A stretch of DNA of 64,000 bases from Phycomyces blakesleeanus NRRL 1555(-) (taxonomy: Eukaryota; Mucoromycota; Mucoromycetes; Mucorales; Phycomycetaceae), in the NCBI RefSeq assembly GCF_001638985.1, contig NW_017265146.1, positions 248,001-312,000 on the forward strand. Direction: 5' to 3'. The notes under the pieces are model-generated. The model was not told the DNA's origin. It did no database searches and saw only the letters and a program-made list of their open reading frames with translations. Below, in pieces: positions 11,673 to 22,463 of the stretch. Made by a program: the position numbers and the translations under genes. Positions within the stretch are counted from its first letter, which is position 1. The number at the start of each line of letters is the position of its first letter.

Positions 11673-12108
11673 TTTGTGCTTGGTGTTTTTTATGAATAAA
11701 GTAGATATTGTCTTCTTCTTATTTTTTTACAATATTATTTATAGGTAGACAACATTAACAAAAGCCAGGTACTAATGGGTATATCCTTGGTTTCTTGGAC
11801 AAAGCGCAAGCTCCATTTCATTTAGCACAATGGAAGTACTCCGGATCCTTGAAAAGATTAAATACAATTAAATGAATATAAGAAAGAAATATCTATTTGG
11901 TCATCCATTTGTTTAAAGGCACACTTAGATTATTATGCTTAGTTTACACAAAGATATTTGAATAAATGGTATAAAGACGAAATAAAGCTGTAGTTCTATA
12001 CCAGCGTTTATTTTAAACAAATCACATTTGCGATTGTCTTATATTTAGTATGAGCCATTTTCAAAGGTTGCTTCCATTGTAAAGTGAACGACAATGGTCT
12101 TTTGTATA
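11673..12108. other. intergenic, no gene seen
   Basis: AT-rich filler between the Gag-like frame and the decayed Tc1 element. Confidence 0.5.
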
Positions 12109-12110
12109 TA

Positions 12111-13290
12111 GTCACCGTCCATTTTTTTTTTCGATCTCTGAGACCAAAAGAAGATCCATGAGATAAATCAAAATATATCTCCAACATCCAACTGCTCATA
12201 AGTAATAAAAGCCAAAGCCTTCAAACCTGGGATATAAGCTGATATACATATTTATTATGGAAAAATAAAAAATAAACATATCAATATTTTGTATGACCTC
12301 CCCCACCACCAATTACAGCCTGGTGATGTCGCATGCTACTTACCAAAGTTGATACAAGTTTGGCGCATATTTTTTTTGCCACTATCGTTGTATTAAAACC
12401 TTCATATTCCAGACTTTGTTAGTGCTAGCTATCTCGTCAATAATATGTCTTTCGAGAAAGAGCCAACCAGAGATTCTCAATGGAGGTTGAGAACGGGACT
12501 TTGAGCTGGGTAATATTCAAAGTCCTGGATCTTACGACAGTTTTTCCACTACTTCGAACATTATTCAGTACGGTAGATTGGCGATGTCTTCTCGGAAACA
12601 AGGGAGGAAGTTTTGAGTCAAAGTGCACGTACTGGTATTGGTTTACATCACCATATAGAGACACCAAAGGTTCCTAAAGCTACCAACCCAGAAACAGCTT
12701 CAGGCCATTATATTACCATTCGCTCACTTGGTTCTATCGATTATGATTTCTCCATTACATCTTTTTCAAGATCTTCCATTATTACTTTCGGCTGTAAGCT
12801 CTGATTCATCGGACCGTGCAAGATGTTTCCAGGTGAGCAGAGCAATTGAGATAAGCACGAACCCAATCAATTAGTCTTTTTATTCTTATGATTTTCTATC
12901 AAAACTTGGCTTACGAGCTGCTATATATAAATCAAATCCTAAACCCATGAGGTAGCGAGTTACTATGTATTTAAGTCCTCCAAATCCTTTTCTTGGCTCA
13001 GACCGATTCTTTCTCTTTCACTCCTTTAATGATGCATTTAGCTGTGAGCAGTCTCGTGCCAACAACATGCGAAATATTGGCTTTGCTATAATCTGCTAAA
13101 TACATACACATGATGCATCTGTATTTATTAAATTGATTTTTCTTATAGGAGCTACAAGTGTTTTCTAATGAATATGTGTCTTGCATACTGGATTCAACTA
13201 ATAAAAAAACAATGTTATTATTTTTATTAGTTCTTTATCTTTTGACAATTCTTTTCTTTGTGAGGGTCAGAATGGGTTTGACTGTGACTG
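12111..13290 (-). mobile_element. decayed Tc1/mariner-family element (relic)
   Basis: This is a degraded minus-strand copy of the same family as the element at 38748-40092. The N-terminal transposase piece (13186-12998) matches it at MQDT, CIMCMYLADY and VVG. Further pieces match GVSLYGDVNQYQY against VSLDGSVNQDQY, then IENLW, then KLVSTLVSSMRHHQAVI against KLASTLAGSMQHRCQAVI. Remnant inverted ends sit at about 12111 (GTCACCGTCC, next to TA) and 13290 (TGACTG followed by TA). Frameshifts and stops are numerous. It retains the ancestral Glu (GAG) at the third catalytic position that the other copy has lost. Confidence 0.85.
12266..13186 (-). pseudogene. broken Tc1-type transposase
   Basis: Fragments of one DDE transposase in several frames, collinear with the transposase at 38857-39924. 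The helix-turn-helix N-terminus, the central segment and the C-terminus (ending in GGHTKY and a stop) are each recognisable. The middle N-terminal part is shortened. It cannot encode an enzyme. Confidence 0.8.
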
Positions 13291-13292
13291 TA

Positions 13293-14118
13293 GTATATCC
13301 AGGCATATTTTTGAAAAAGGTAACTAGCATTAAAAAATGGAACATTAATGACCTTTTCTCCTTGTGATGAGTATTAATTCAAGTTTCAGAAGCAAATAAA
13401 TAGGATGTCAGTTTTTTAAATGATGGCTTGGAATACATAGAATCCTACAGATTCAAGTATTTATATCTAGTATATCATCCCCAGTACCAGAAAAAGCTTT
13501 ATCATTATTTTATCACAAAAAAAAGGATTAGAATTTGTTGACTATTATACACAAAGCCTTGGTTATGAAAATATGAACTGGGCTACTTGTTTCTTAGAGA
13601 GCTAAAGCCAGGCCACTTCTTTTCAGATTCACAAAGCCGTAGAAAAAGTTTTACAGCAAAATTTGAAGGATATATCTTTGAAGAGAACCACAGTGCTTCC
13701 CGTATTTAGTTTCTAATCTCTGTGGTGGTGTAATCAACACTTTTCTCTGTTCTTTGTTATCATTTTCCTTATCTTTCTTACTTTTGTATGCTTGTTATCT
13801 GTACTAGCATTCTCAGGTCTGTGTGTGTGTGTGTGTGTGTAGTCCGAGGGACTAGAACTCATTGTCACAAGAATTTTAATTTGACAACAATTTCTAAACC
13901 ACATGACTTGGCAACTGGTATTTACAGCTCTGGAAATCCTAACAAAAAAATAATTAATAAAACCAATTGGTTGACCACAATTAGTAGATATTTAAAAATA
14001 CAGAGAGAGGAAAGAACAATCTAAGTCAGTTCCCGAGGCTTCCTATAGCACTAGAAGCCCAAAAACGTTGTTCAGACGTTGTACTTGGCATTCGACCATC
14101 ATGACCTGCCAAGAAAAC
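13293..14118. other. intergenic, no gene seen
   Basis: About 830 AT-rich bases. A GT dinucleotide run lies at about 13818-13838. I see no supported gene. Confidence 0.5.
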
Positions 14119-14804
14119 AGTAATCTTACGGAAACGACATTTCTATCTAACCGGACTAACCAATCAGGACTACATGTCCGGGGCCCGGTGTCTTTCTCTA
14201 ATCCTTCAGGGAAGAATGGTGTGTCCTAAAGAAAACACAATATATCCATTGTATGCATTAGCTTTACTACTTTGTCCCTACACTTTGCGTTCATTAATCT
14301 CTCGCCAAGAACCTAGCTCTCATTATTTTAAGAGCCACAATCTGTATTTGGGCAACTTAATAATAACATACTATCTCATACGAAAAACAAATCCTGTATA
14401 TTCAATTAGTATCCCTAAATTTAGACTTGACAATAAAGATATAATAATTAGTCACATATGCACTATATCAATAGCCAGTTCTGCAGAAGATCATAAAGAG
14501 TTGTTGTCATTAGAGTGTAACGCAATCTTGTTGAATATTTTACTATTTATTGGCCTTCTTACACGTATCATGTATTTCTCTTTATTTTGCCTACTTATAT
14601 TCCCAGAGTGTAACACCGCCAACTGGTAAGTAATTCCCATCCACTCTTTTTTGCAAAGCACATTAGAAAATATTTATGAAGAATATGTATCTTTAGGAAC
14701 CAGATAAAGCAATTCCATGCCGGCAAAAAGGTCGCGATTTATGGTCCAGTAGAACCAAAATGTTGCCCCCACAACCAGAAAATGTCGTCTCTGTAAAGTT
14801 AGCG
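14119..14804. mobile_element. MULE-derived MITE, copy A
   Basis: A non-coding element of about 690 bp. The left end (AGTAATCTTACGGAAACGAC) matches the right end of the MULE at 20472-26066 read inward. The right end (AATGTCGTC, then TAAAGTTAGCG) matches the MULE left end. The CCGGACT and TGTCCGGGGCCCGGTGTC motifs next to the left end also recur in the MULE and in copy C. Its interior at about 14250-14400 resembles 20700-20860 inside the MULE. No transposase is encoded. Confidence 0.8.
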
Positions 14805-16097
14805 TCCAGACTGTCCCGCTAGGCTGTCTGTAAGGTTACCCAATAAATTTTGTATTTAATAACTAATTATACACTTCATTTTTCTCTTAAAACTAGAATC
14901 AATCAATAAATATATAGGTAAATATTAGACATATTTATTAATGCTGGTATTATTTTATGAAAAAGCTTTCTTTTTTATTGTAGTAAACACCACGAAGGAG
15001 TACATCCTCAATGTAATGAGGGCCCTTCTTGTATTGAAAGACCCTGAAGACAATGAAAAGTATGAACAAATCTTTCTCACCGACGAAGGCGTTTGGAATT
15101 TTTTAAAGGATGAAATAAATGAATTTGATAATGTGTGCACCTCCAAACAACTAGCCAAGTGGATAGCCAGCAGTAGAAATTGGAGACAGCTGGATATAAG
15201 AAGGCTAAACAATGTCTGCCCTAGAGGTAGAAACTTGTACCTCCTCAAAAGTCAATACAGAAGTATGCGTTATAATTTGATAAGTATCTCTCAAAGTCGA
15301 AAAACTCAATAGCTCAACCCAATATGATGTTAAAGCTTGGCAAGAATTCCCAAACTTCCAAATTTATAGAATTACTCGAATGTGATGGCACAATGGAAGG
15401 TAACCAAATATCAAAGCTTGTATTATAATTCAAATATAGTTTTCTTTTGCTCTTTTTTCATTTATTTCATTCATTTGATATGTTTGTATATGTATGGTTT
15501 GGTTGGCCGAGGACAAGTGTACCCATTATCTGAGTTGATTATTTCTGCGTTACCATGATTTTTTTTATTAGGAAGAATATTTCAGAGAACAAAAACTGAA
15601 GAATTTGATTCTTTGCTATTCATCATTTGTTTAAGCTTAAAGTATACAGTAAACGGGAAATGGTATAGGCCATCGGTCTTTGTCCTCTGCCAAAAGAACC
15701 ATTTTTATAAAGAAAGTTTTGGAGTTACTTTTAGATTTTTCTTTGTTTTAAGCTCTAATTTAGGAAAAAGATTTTTTTTACAGAATCTGCTGGAGTTCCT
15801 CTTAACGCACACACACACACACACATGCATATATATATATATATAATACATGTGCGTACGGAAAGGACAAATAATTTCTGTCCCGCGTTTGATGGAAATT
15901 TATTGTAAGAAAGATCTATCAAAATGACGTCTTGGACATGCATTTCACTTTATAAGCATTGGACTTTAACAATGAACTTGACAAAGCAAATACAAACGAA
16001 CAAACGAACAAACAAACAAAGCTGACCAAGTACAAGCCAAATAAGAGACAACAACAAAAAACAAGCACACATACAAACAAAGAAAGATAAATAGAGA

Positions 16098-16131
<34 letters not shown>

Positions 16132-16884
16132 TTACATTTATTTATTTTTTGATTGAATTTCATTGGATCTACAGATTCCCAGAAATTTTACCATAAAAGA
16201 ATTAATCTTTTTTGGATCATGGGTGTATCGTTATCGATTAGCACACAAAGATGGCGATGTATTCTGACTAATGACGCATTTGAATATAGTTCAAGGAGAT
16301 TTGTAACTATCGAATATAGAGAAACATGGAATTTATTTATTTCATAAACGCAGTGTAATGTATATATCCTGTGGCGCAATGCAGTCTTTACAATATGGTA
16401 TATCTTGATATTTTTTACAAAGTACTGCGTTGATGCAAAAGGGATGCACAAATCGGCGTCACGGACCCCTTGTATATATTTCCCACACTTTGTAGAACCT
16501 CTGATGAGATTGAATGTGATCCATAATTATTATTGGAATGTCGATGCAAATGGGTTATATATATATTAAAATACAGAGAGTATCATTAAAGCGAATTAAG
16601 GAAAGATCAGTTGGAAAAAGAATAGTAATAAAGGTACTTATTAAAAGTAAAGGGAAAGGGCATGGTATTAGAGGTTGGGAAATAAGTGTGTGTATATGTG
16701 TATGTGCGTTGTGCGTTTGTATGTGTATATAGAGGTATTGTCAATATTATCTTTTTTTTTGTGGGTGAATTTCCAAAGGTTGTTGAAGGGCATGATCCGG
16801 CAATAACATAAACAACGTTTGTAAAGAAGGGATGGTTGGGCATACTACAATAAATGTGCTTGACTTGTAACTTCATTCAGGAGA
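14805..16884. other. intergenic, about 2 kb, one doubtful small ORF
   Basis: Mostly AT-rich filler. Simple repeats are an AC run at 15808-15825, TA runs at about 15829-15845 and 16098-16120, and CAAA-type repeats at 15995-16020. The one open frame of note (14941-15312) is listed separately. The last 150 bases are the 3' side of the PX-AGC kinase gene. Confidence 0.5.
14941..15312 (+). CDS. doubtful small ORF of unknown function
   Basis: A 123-codon open frame. From about residue 17 it looks protein-like, with a charged helical segment (DPEDNEKYEQIFLTDEG) and then KQLAKWIASSRNWRQLDIRR. The first 16 residues are probably intronic or untranslated, because a TATTGTAG acceptor-like site precedes the codons for NTTKEY. 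I recognise no family. It may be one exon of a decayed gene next to the MITE. Confidence 0.25.
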   Translation: MLVLFYEKAFFFIVVNTTKEYILNVMRALLVLKDPEDNEKYEQIFLTDEGVWNFLKDEINEFDNVCTSKQLAKWIASSRNWRQLDIRRLNNVCPRGRNLYLLKSQYRSMRYNLISISQSRKTQ

Positions 16885-19158
16885 TCAATTGCCTTCTGAA
16901 GAGGTAAATGAAGACGCGGGTCGGCTCTGATGGTGATGAATACTCATGTTTTCTTCGCCTGTGCCATAATCACTGGGTTCGTCAACATGGTCTCGATAAT
17001 AATCATGGGGTTGGATATCACTTTCGGTATACTGGTCATACATATCACTGCTTCCGTGATAAGAGTACTTGGAACGGTAGCTTCCATTGCTAATGTTGTC
17101 TAAATACTGGCTCTCGTTGGTGTAGGAATAGCCGTGGAACGCCTGCTGGACACTTTGGGTCAACAAGGCATCTTCATTGGGTGGGCTGAGGCGGGGAGTC
17201 ATTTCCAAAAAGTCTCGGTCAAAGTTACTAAAATCTGTTTCGGATCTCACAAGCGGGACATAAGGGGGTCGGGTGCGCTTATAGAACACTTCGGACCAAG
17301 AAAGGGTATCAAAATAAGGATGGGATCGAATGGTGATGGGTCCTTCTGGACCGGCCCCGAGCCGATTGGCAGGATCGCGCTGTAAAAGACCACTGATGAA
17401 GTTGGCCGTCACGGGCTCAAAGTCTTCAGGAAATTCAAGTGGGTCCTCTACAATCCGATTGTACATCTCTGCATGTGTATCGGCCCAAAAGGGGGTAACA
17501 CCTGTCAGCATTTCATATAGGATCGTCCCAAGACTCCAAAAGTCCACTGCAAATGCATAGTCTTCTCCCCGCAATAACTCGGGAGACAAATACTCTGCTG
17601 TCCCACAAAATGTGCGAGTTCGATGATCATCGTTATTAATTCCAGGTGTGAACTGCTTCGAGAGTCCAAAGTCAGTCAGGATAATATGGCCATCTGCTGC
17701 TAGCAATATATTCTCAGGTTTCAGGTCACGATAAAGAATCCCCAGTCGATGTAATTCTTGCAATCCCAACACAATCTCGGCCGTGTACAATCTGGCCCGG
17801 TCAGGTGTAAAGCGAGTGAATTTGGCTAGTTGTGTGGCTAGATCACCGCCGACATGGTAATCCAAGACTAGGAATAACTGGGATGCATCTTGAAATGAGT
17901 GGTGCAACTTGACCAAAAAAGGATGTCGTATGTGTGCAATGGTTGTAAGAATATTTCGTTCCATGCGTGTGTGTTCAACCTCACTTTGAGTAATCACCCA
18001 TTCTTTACTGATGGCTTTAAGTGCCAACAGGCGAGAGGTACGCAAGTGCCGAACCAAAAGCACCTTTCCCATACAGCCCTTACCGAGCACCTTGATAAAC
18101 TGAAAATCCTGAATGGTTACTCTTTGGGGTGGCAATGGGTCTTCATCTTCAATAATTCCTTCATCTGAGATTGACATTGGAGCACTATTGGAACGATCTT
18201 CAATCGTGCTGTACACAATCGAATCAGAGCGCATCGAATGCATCGACTCACTTGAGGCGGTGGAAAGTGATTCTGATGTGGATGAGGCAGGTTGCCATTC
18301 AAGTGGTGCCGGGGTAGGTGGCAGAATAGCTTGTGGCACAGTTGATTCCTGGATTTGGGTAGGAGGGTCCAATGAGAATACATCGTCTTGTGCAAGGATA
18401 GATTGTTGATTCTCTTGCCATTGACGGTTAACATAGTGTTGCACTCCATCTTTGGATCCCACACTGTCTTCGTCTCTCTGGGCTGACAAGAAATCTCGAA
18501 ACAGAGATGATCGACTGATAAACGGATCGAGTGCGCATCTCCGCAAGTACCACTCGATCTTTTCAGAATTGGGCTTTACGTAACGTAGTTTCGACAGACT
18601 GAGTATGAAGGATCTCAGTGTACGGGCACGTTTACCGTCTACGCCTAGATCTGGTTCTGACAATGGAGGCAAGGAGAGTTTGCATTTGCGGTAATGCAGT
18701 TTGATCTATACCATTACTGTTTAGCTTTGAACACCTTTTTTTTACACTTCTTTTCTATTTTGTTTTTTGTTTTGTTTTGTCTTTTTATTATTTACTATAA
18801 TGAATCTTCATTCGTAAATGGGTTTGACGATTAAAAATTTATTTATTTACCATCTTGTCAAATTCAACAAAGTCTGGAACGTATCGTATAAGTGACAAAT
18901 TTTGGTGTTTGTCTTCAACAATCACATTAAATACCTAACAATAATAAACTTTAGCGATCTGTATTACGATTGATAAATACTCACGGTCAGGGCTTTGCGC
19001 ACGCGTCGTTGTTTTTTGGAATCGTATTCATGAACCATCATTGTGGATTCGATGACGGCGATCTCGAGATGTTTTCCGTTTTCATGACTCAGAACACTAC
19101 ATGCCGATGACTCTGTGGATGGTGTGGACTGGACTGGACTGGTGGATGAGTCACGCAT
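16885..19158 (-). CDS. PX-domain AGC-family serine/threonine protein kinase
   Basis: I join three exons (19158-18985, 18934-18851, 18705-16885), all in phase 0, giving 692 residues. Residues about 28-150 form a PX phosphoinositide-binding domain (RYVPDFVEFDKMIKLHY, with a Pro-rich turn and paired Leu/Arg helices). The kinase domain spans about 287-550: glycine loop GKGCMGKV, catalytic Lys in LALKAI, YRDLKPEN, DFG, and activation loop TFCGTAEYLSPE with a phosphorylatable Thr. A turn-motif-like TPRLSPP and the hydrophobic motif FHGYSY follow. A disordered Ser/Pro linker separates the two domains. The combination resembles animal SGK3 and suggests recruitment to endosomal phosphoinositides and control by PDK1/TORC2-type kinases; this is inferred from the family, not shown here. 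Confidence 0.9.
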
Positions 19159-20471
19159 AGTCCTTGCTGGAAAGGTAATTTTTTAAAAGCAAAAAGTAAG
19201 GAATAAAAGGAGGAGAAGAAAGGGGATAGGGGGATAGGGGATAGGAAGACAAGACCCAAAAAAAAAAGGGGGGGGGAGAAGAAAAAAAAAAGAGAGAGAG
19301 GAGAGGAGGGGGTGAAGAGAGATTTGCCAATGAAAGTTAAGGATTATCCGAGTACTTGTACAGTAAAACATACAATATAATCTGGCAATGTTGGTCTGTC
19401 CCATCCTGTAGAATAATCATTTCCAATGCTATCTCGTCTCACATTTTGTTAGAAATATTACATATCTCCTAGCCACCTTTTCACTGGACGTAAAACAAAA
19501 TAGAAAAAACCCAAAAGACATCATATAATCCCACATAATCCTCCAAACAAAGTTTAATTTCTCATTGTAATAATCAAAATCGAGACTTTATCAATAAATC
19601 TGAGCCTATCAATAACTTCACACAAACAAAAACAAAACAAAAAACACTATACAAGTCGCATAATTCAAAAAAATATAAGGCTCATTTTTGGGATAAAAGA
19701 TTTTCAGAGTTTTTTTTTATATATTTAAACAAACAAATGTTGTAATTTTCTCTTTTGCCCTACTCATTCAGAGAACTTTAATAAATCTGAGCCTGTCACA
19801 GCTCCATACAAACAAACAAAAAATATATATTTAAACAAAAAGTTGAGTATACATTATAAAAAAAATAGTGTCAGAATGTTTACTAGATTAATAACCTAAG
19901 AATACTTTTCTGTGCTGTTTATTTGAAACGAAAATCCATTCATAACTGTTAGGAACTCTTAAAAATGCGACTCGTTTTCTCGAATTGTGCGACTTACAAA
20001 TGTGTTTTACTGTATTTTTCATTATTAGAGGTGTAGACCTGTGGAAAATTCAAATCAATCTTAGAGTATGCCCAAATAAGGTAATTCGGGTTTTTAAGTC
20101 TTCTCAGGATTTGTAAACACCGAACAAATGGGAGGGCACTTATAGCAAATTTTGAGGGGAAAAATCGATAAAATTACAATTAATTTAGACAAATCTTAAA
20201 AGTGCATATTCTGAAGTTAAACATATTTAATCTAAGCGAAACAAATTCGACAAACATGGTAGTGGATAAATTGCCACAAGTCCTTTCTCTCTCTCTCTCT
20301 ATTTATTATCATTATTATTATTTATGTTTATGTGTACTTGCTATATAAATTCTATTATAGGTGGAATAAGTCTTTAGGTACCACTTGTGTAAGAACTCTA
20401 AACAAATTCCTGGCGATTTGTAGTAATCTTTGTTACTTCACCAATTGAATTAAATCAGCCTCTTGCAAGTA
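19159..20471. other. intergenic, 1.3 kb
   Basis: Upstream region of the PX-AGC kinase followed by AT-rich DNA. A strongly purine-rich tract (A/G only, with a G9 run) lies at about 19197-19316. A diverged direct repeat containing ATAAATCTGAGCCT lies at about 19595 and 19783. No gene is seen. Confidence 0.5.
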
Positions 20472-21034
20472 CGCTAATATTAGGGGGACGACATTTTCAG
20501 GATGGGGCACTACCTTTTTGATGGGAAACGTTGTTTTGATTTTACCGGACCACAAATTGTGACTTGCTGTCCGGTATTAAATAATTATATCTGGTCCCTA
20601 AGGATTCATACTTATCATAATAAAGATACTTTTATACAAGGCAGGTTAATAGCTTTTTCTACGCTTCTTTCCTCTATTTAATTATGTCTTTTCCTTCTCC
20701 ACTCATGCGTATTAGCTCACTAAATTGCTCCCAAACTTTGTGCATTCATCAAACTGTCTCCAGGCATATACCTCTCCTTCTTTAGGAGGCACGACCTGTT
20801 TTTGGGCAAAATGATAATAAAAAATCTTCTCATATAAAAAAGTAGCTTTGACTAAATATAAAAGCGTTGTTTTATATATATAATTCTATACTTAAAGTTT
20901 TATACTATATGTAATAAATTAACTGATATATATATAGAATAATAAAAAACTATCTAACATGTTACTTCAAGACATTATATCCTAATAGAAAATGTCGTGC
21001 CCTACCCTGGAAACGTCGTCCCCCAAAAGTCACG
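20472..21034. repeat. MITE-like block inside the left end of the MULE
   Basis: The block starts at the MULE left terminus and ends with a second, imperfect inverted terminus (GTCGTGCCC, then GTCGTCCCCC) at about 20989-21034. Its size of about 560 bp equals that of the free MITE copies. The subterminal sequence GATTTTACCGGACCACAAAT also occurs, inverted, at the right end of copy C. It is either a nested MITE or a fold-back left arm. Confidence 0.65.
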
Positions 21035-22463
21035 ACTTTTCATATCTTGCCTATCGAAAAAATACCTTATAAAATTTGAAATTTCTTTACTAAATACTTT
21101 ATTAGGCTTATAATATCCTTTAATGTAATAAACATTACCTTTTGTTAATACTTATTTAAGATAAACACTAATAAAAACTGCTAAATCTTCTTCAGAAAAG
21201 AAAAACAAAGTCGCAAAAATGTCTGAGAATACATATAGTATTAATTAATTTTGCATATATTAAAAAGTATATCTAATAATTGTAGAATAAATGTAGTTTA
21301 CATTAAAAAAAATATATATTAGATAAAGTGACAGCTACTTAGAGTCATAATTAATAGTTAAACACTAATAAGTTTACTTCTTACTATAATTATGATATAA
21401 TATTATAAGGCAAAGAAGCAAAAATAGAATCAACTTATTATACAAAAATGGTAACTAAAATCGAGTATTTGTAAGATATAAGATTTATTTGGCTCCCGTC
21501 AACAAATCACATACCTGTGGCTGCTAATGAGTCATATTTTCACGATTTAACTTGAGACATAAATCATATGTTTTCATTTTGTGTGATTTAAGTGGAAAAG
21601 ATTATAATCCATATAATTTGCATTTTTTTCAAAAACTTTCATAATGGATATAAAGGTAATGAAGCCTTTTATGCCTAAGAAAGTTTGCATAGAAGTTAAG
21701 CGAATATATATTTACAAAATTCATGTTTTTATTTTTTATTTTTTATTTTTATTTCTTCTGTAAAAACTCTTTCTATCATTTCCTTACAACATGTACATGA
21801 GATATTTTATCAAAAATACAAAAAAATGAAAAATATTCATATAAGACCAAAAAAAGTTTTTAATTACATATATTCAGATAACATATGAATCCAGTAAAAG
21901 TTTCATAGAAAACAAATGAGAAAAAAGTGATTCTACAAGCAAATACAATATTTTATTTTATTGAAAAAAAGCAAATTTTTGAGATATTACGTTAGTTTTC
22001 TCATGATCGACCCTTTCAATTCAACTAAAAATCCTAGAACCCATACATATATCTATACACTACTTGGATCCAAAGTTATAGAGAGCCAAGTCTTGAATTG
22101 ATGAAATAAATAGATGCAAATGCATAATATAACATATTCGAAGATAGTTTGGCTCTATCTGTGTAACATCACCCGACATTTATGCTTTTTAATTCGCTGG
22201 ATATATGTGTAACTCGTAGGGTAAAGTACTTCCCACGAATGATTTCTATGAAAAAACAGAGCGGAGATTCATTTAACCCACAAGTGATAGATAGCTTATG
22301 TTGACGCAAAGAAACAAATTGATAAGATTTATAAAGGTAAAAAAAAAGATCGTTTAGCTAATAAAATATAAGAGTAAATGAGTATATAAATAATAAGTTG
22401 TCTAGCTAATGAAGTATAAAGAAAAATATAATAAAAATAAAAGAAAAAAAGAAGAAAAAAAGA
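21035..22463. other. non-coding AT-rich left interior of the MULE
   Basis: About 1.4 kb with no gene that I can support. It consists largely of A/T runs and short TATA-type repeats, downstream of the transposase-OTU gene. Confidence 0.6.
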
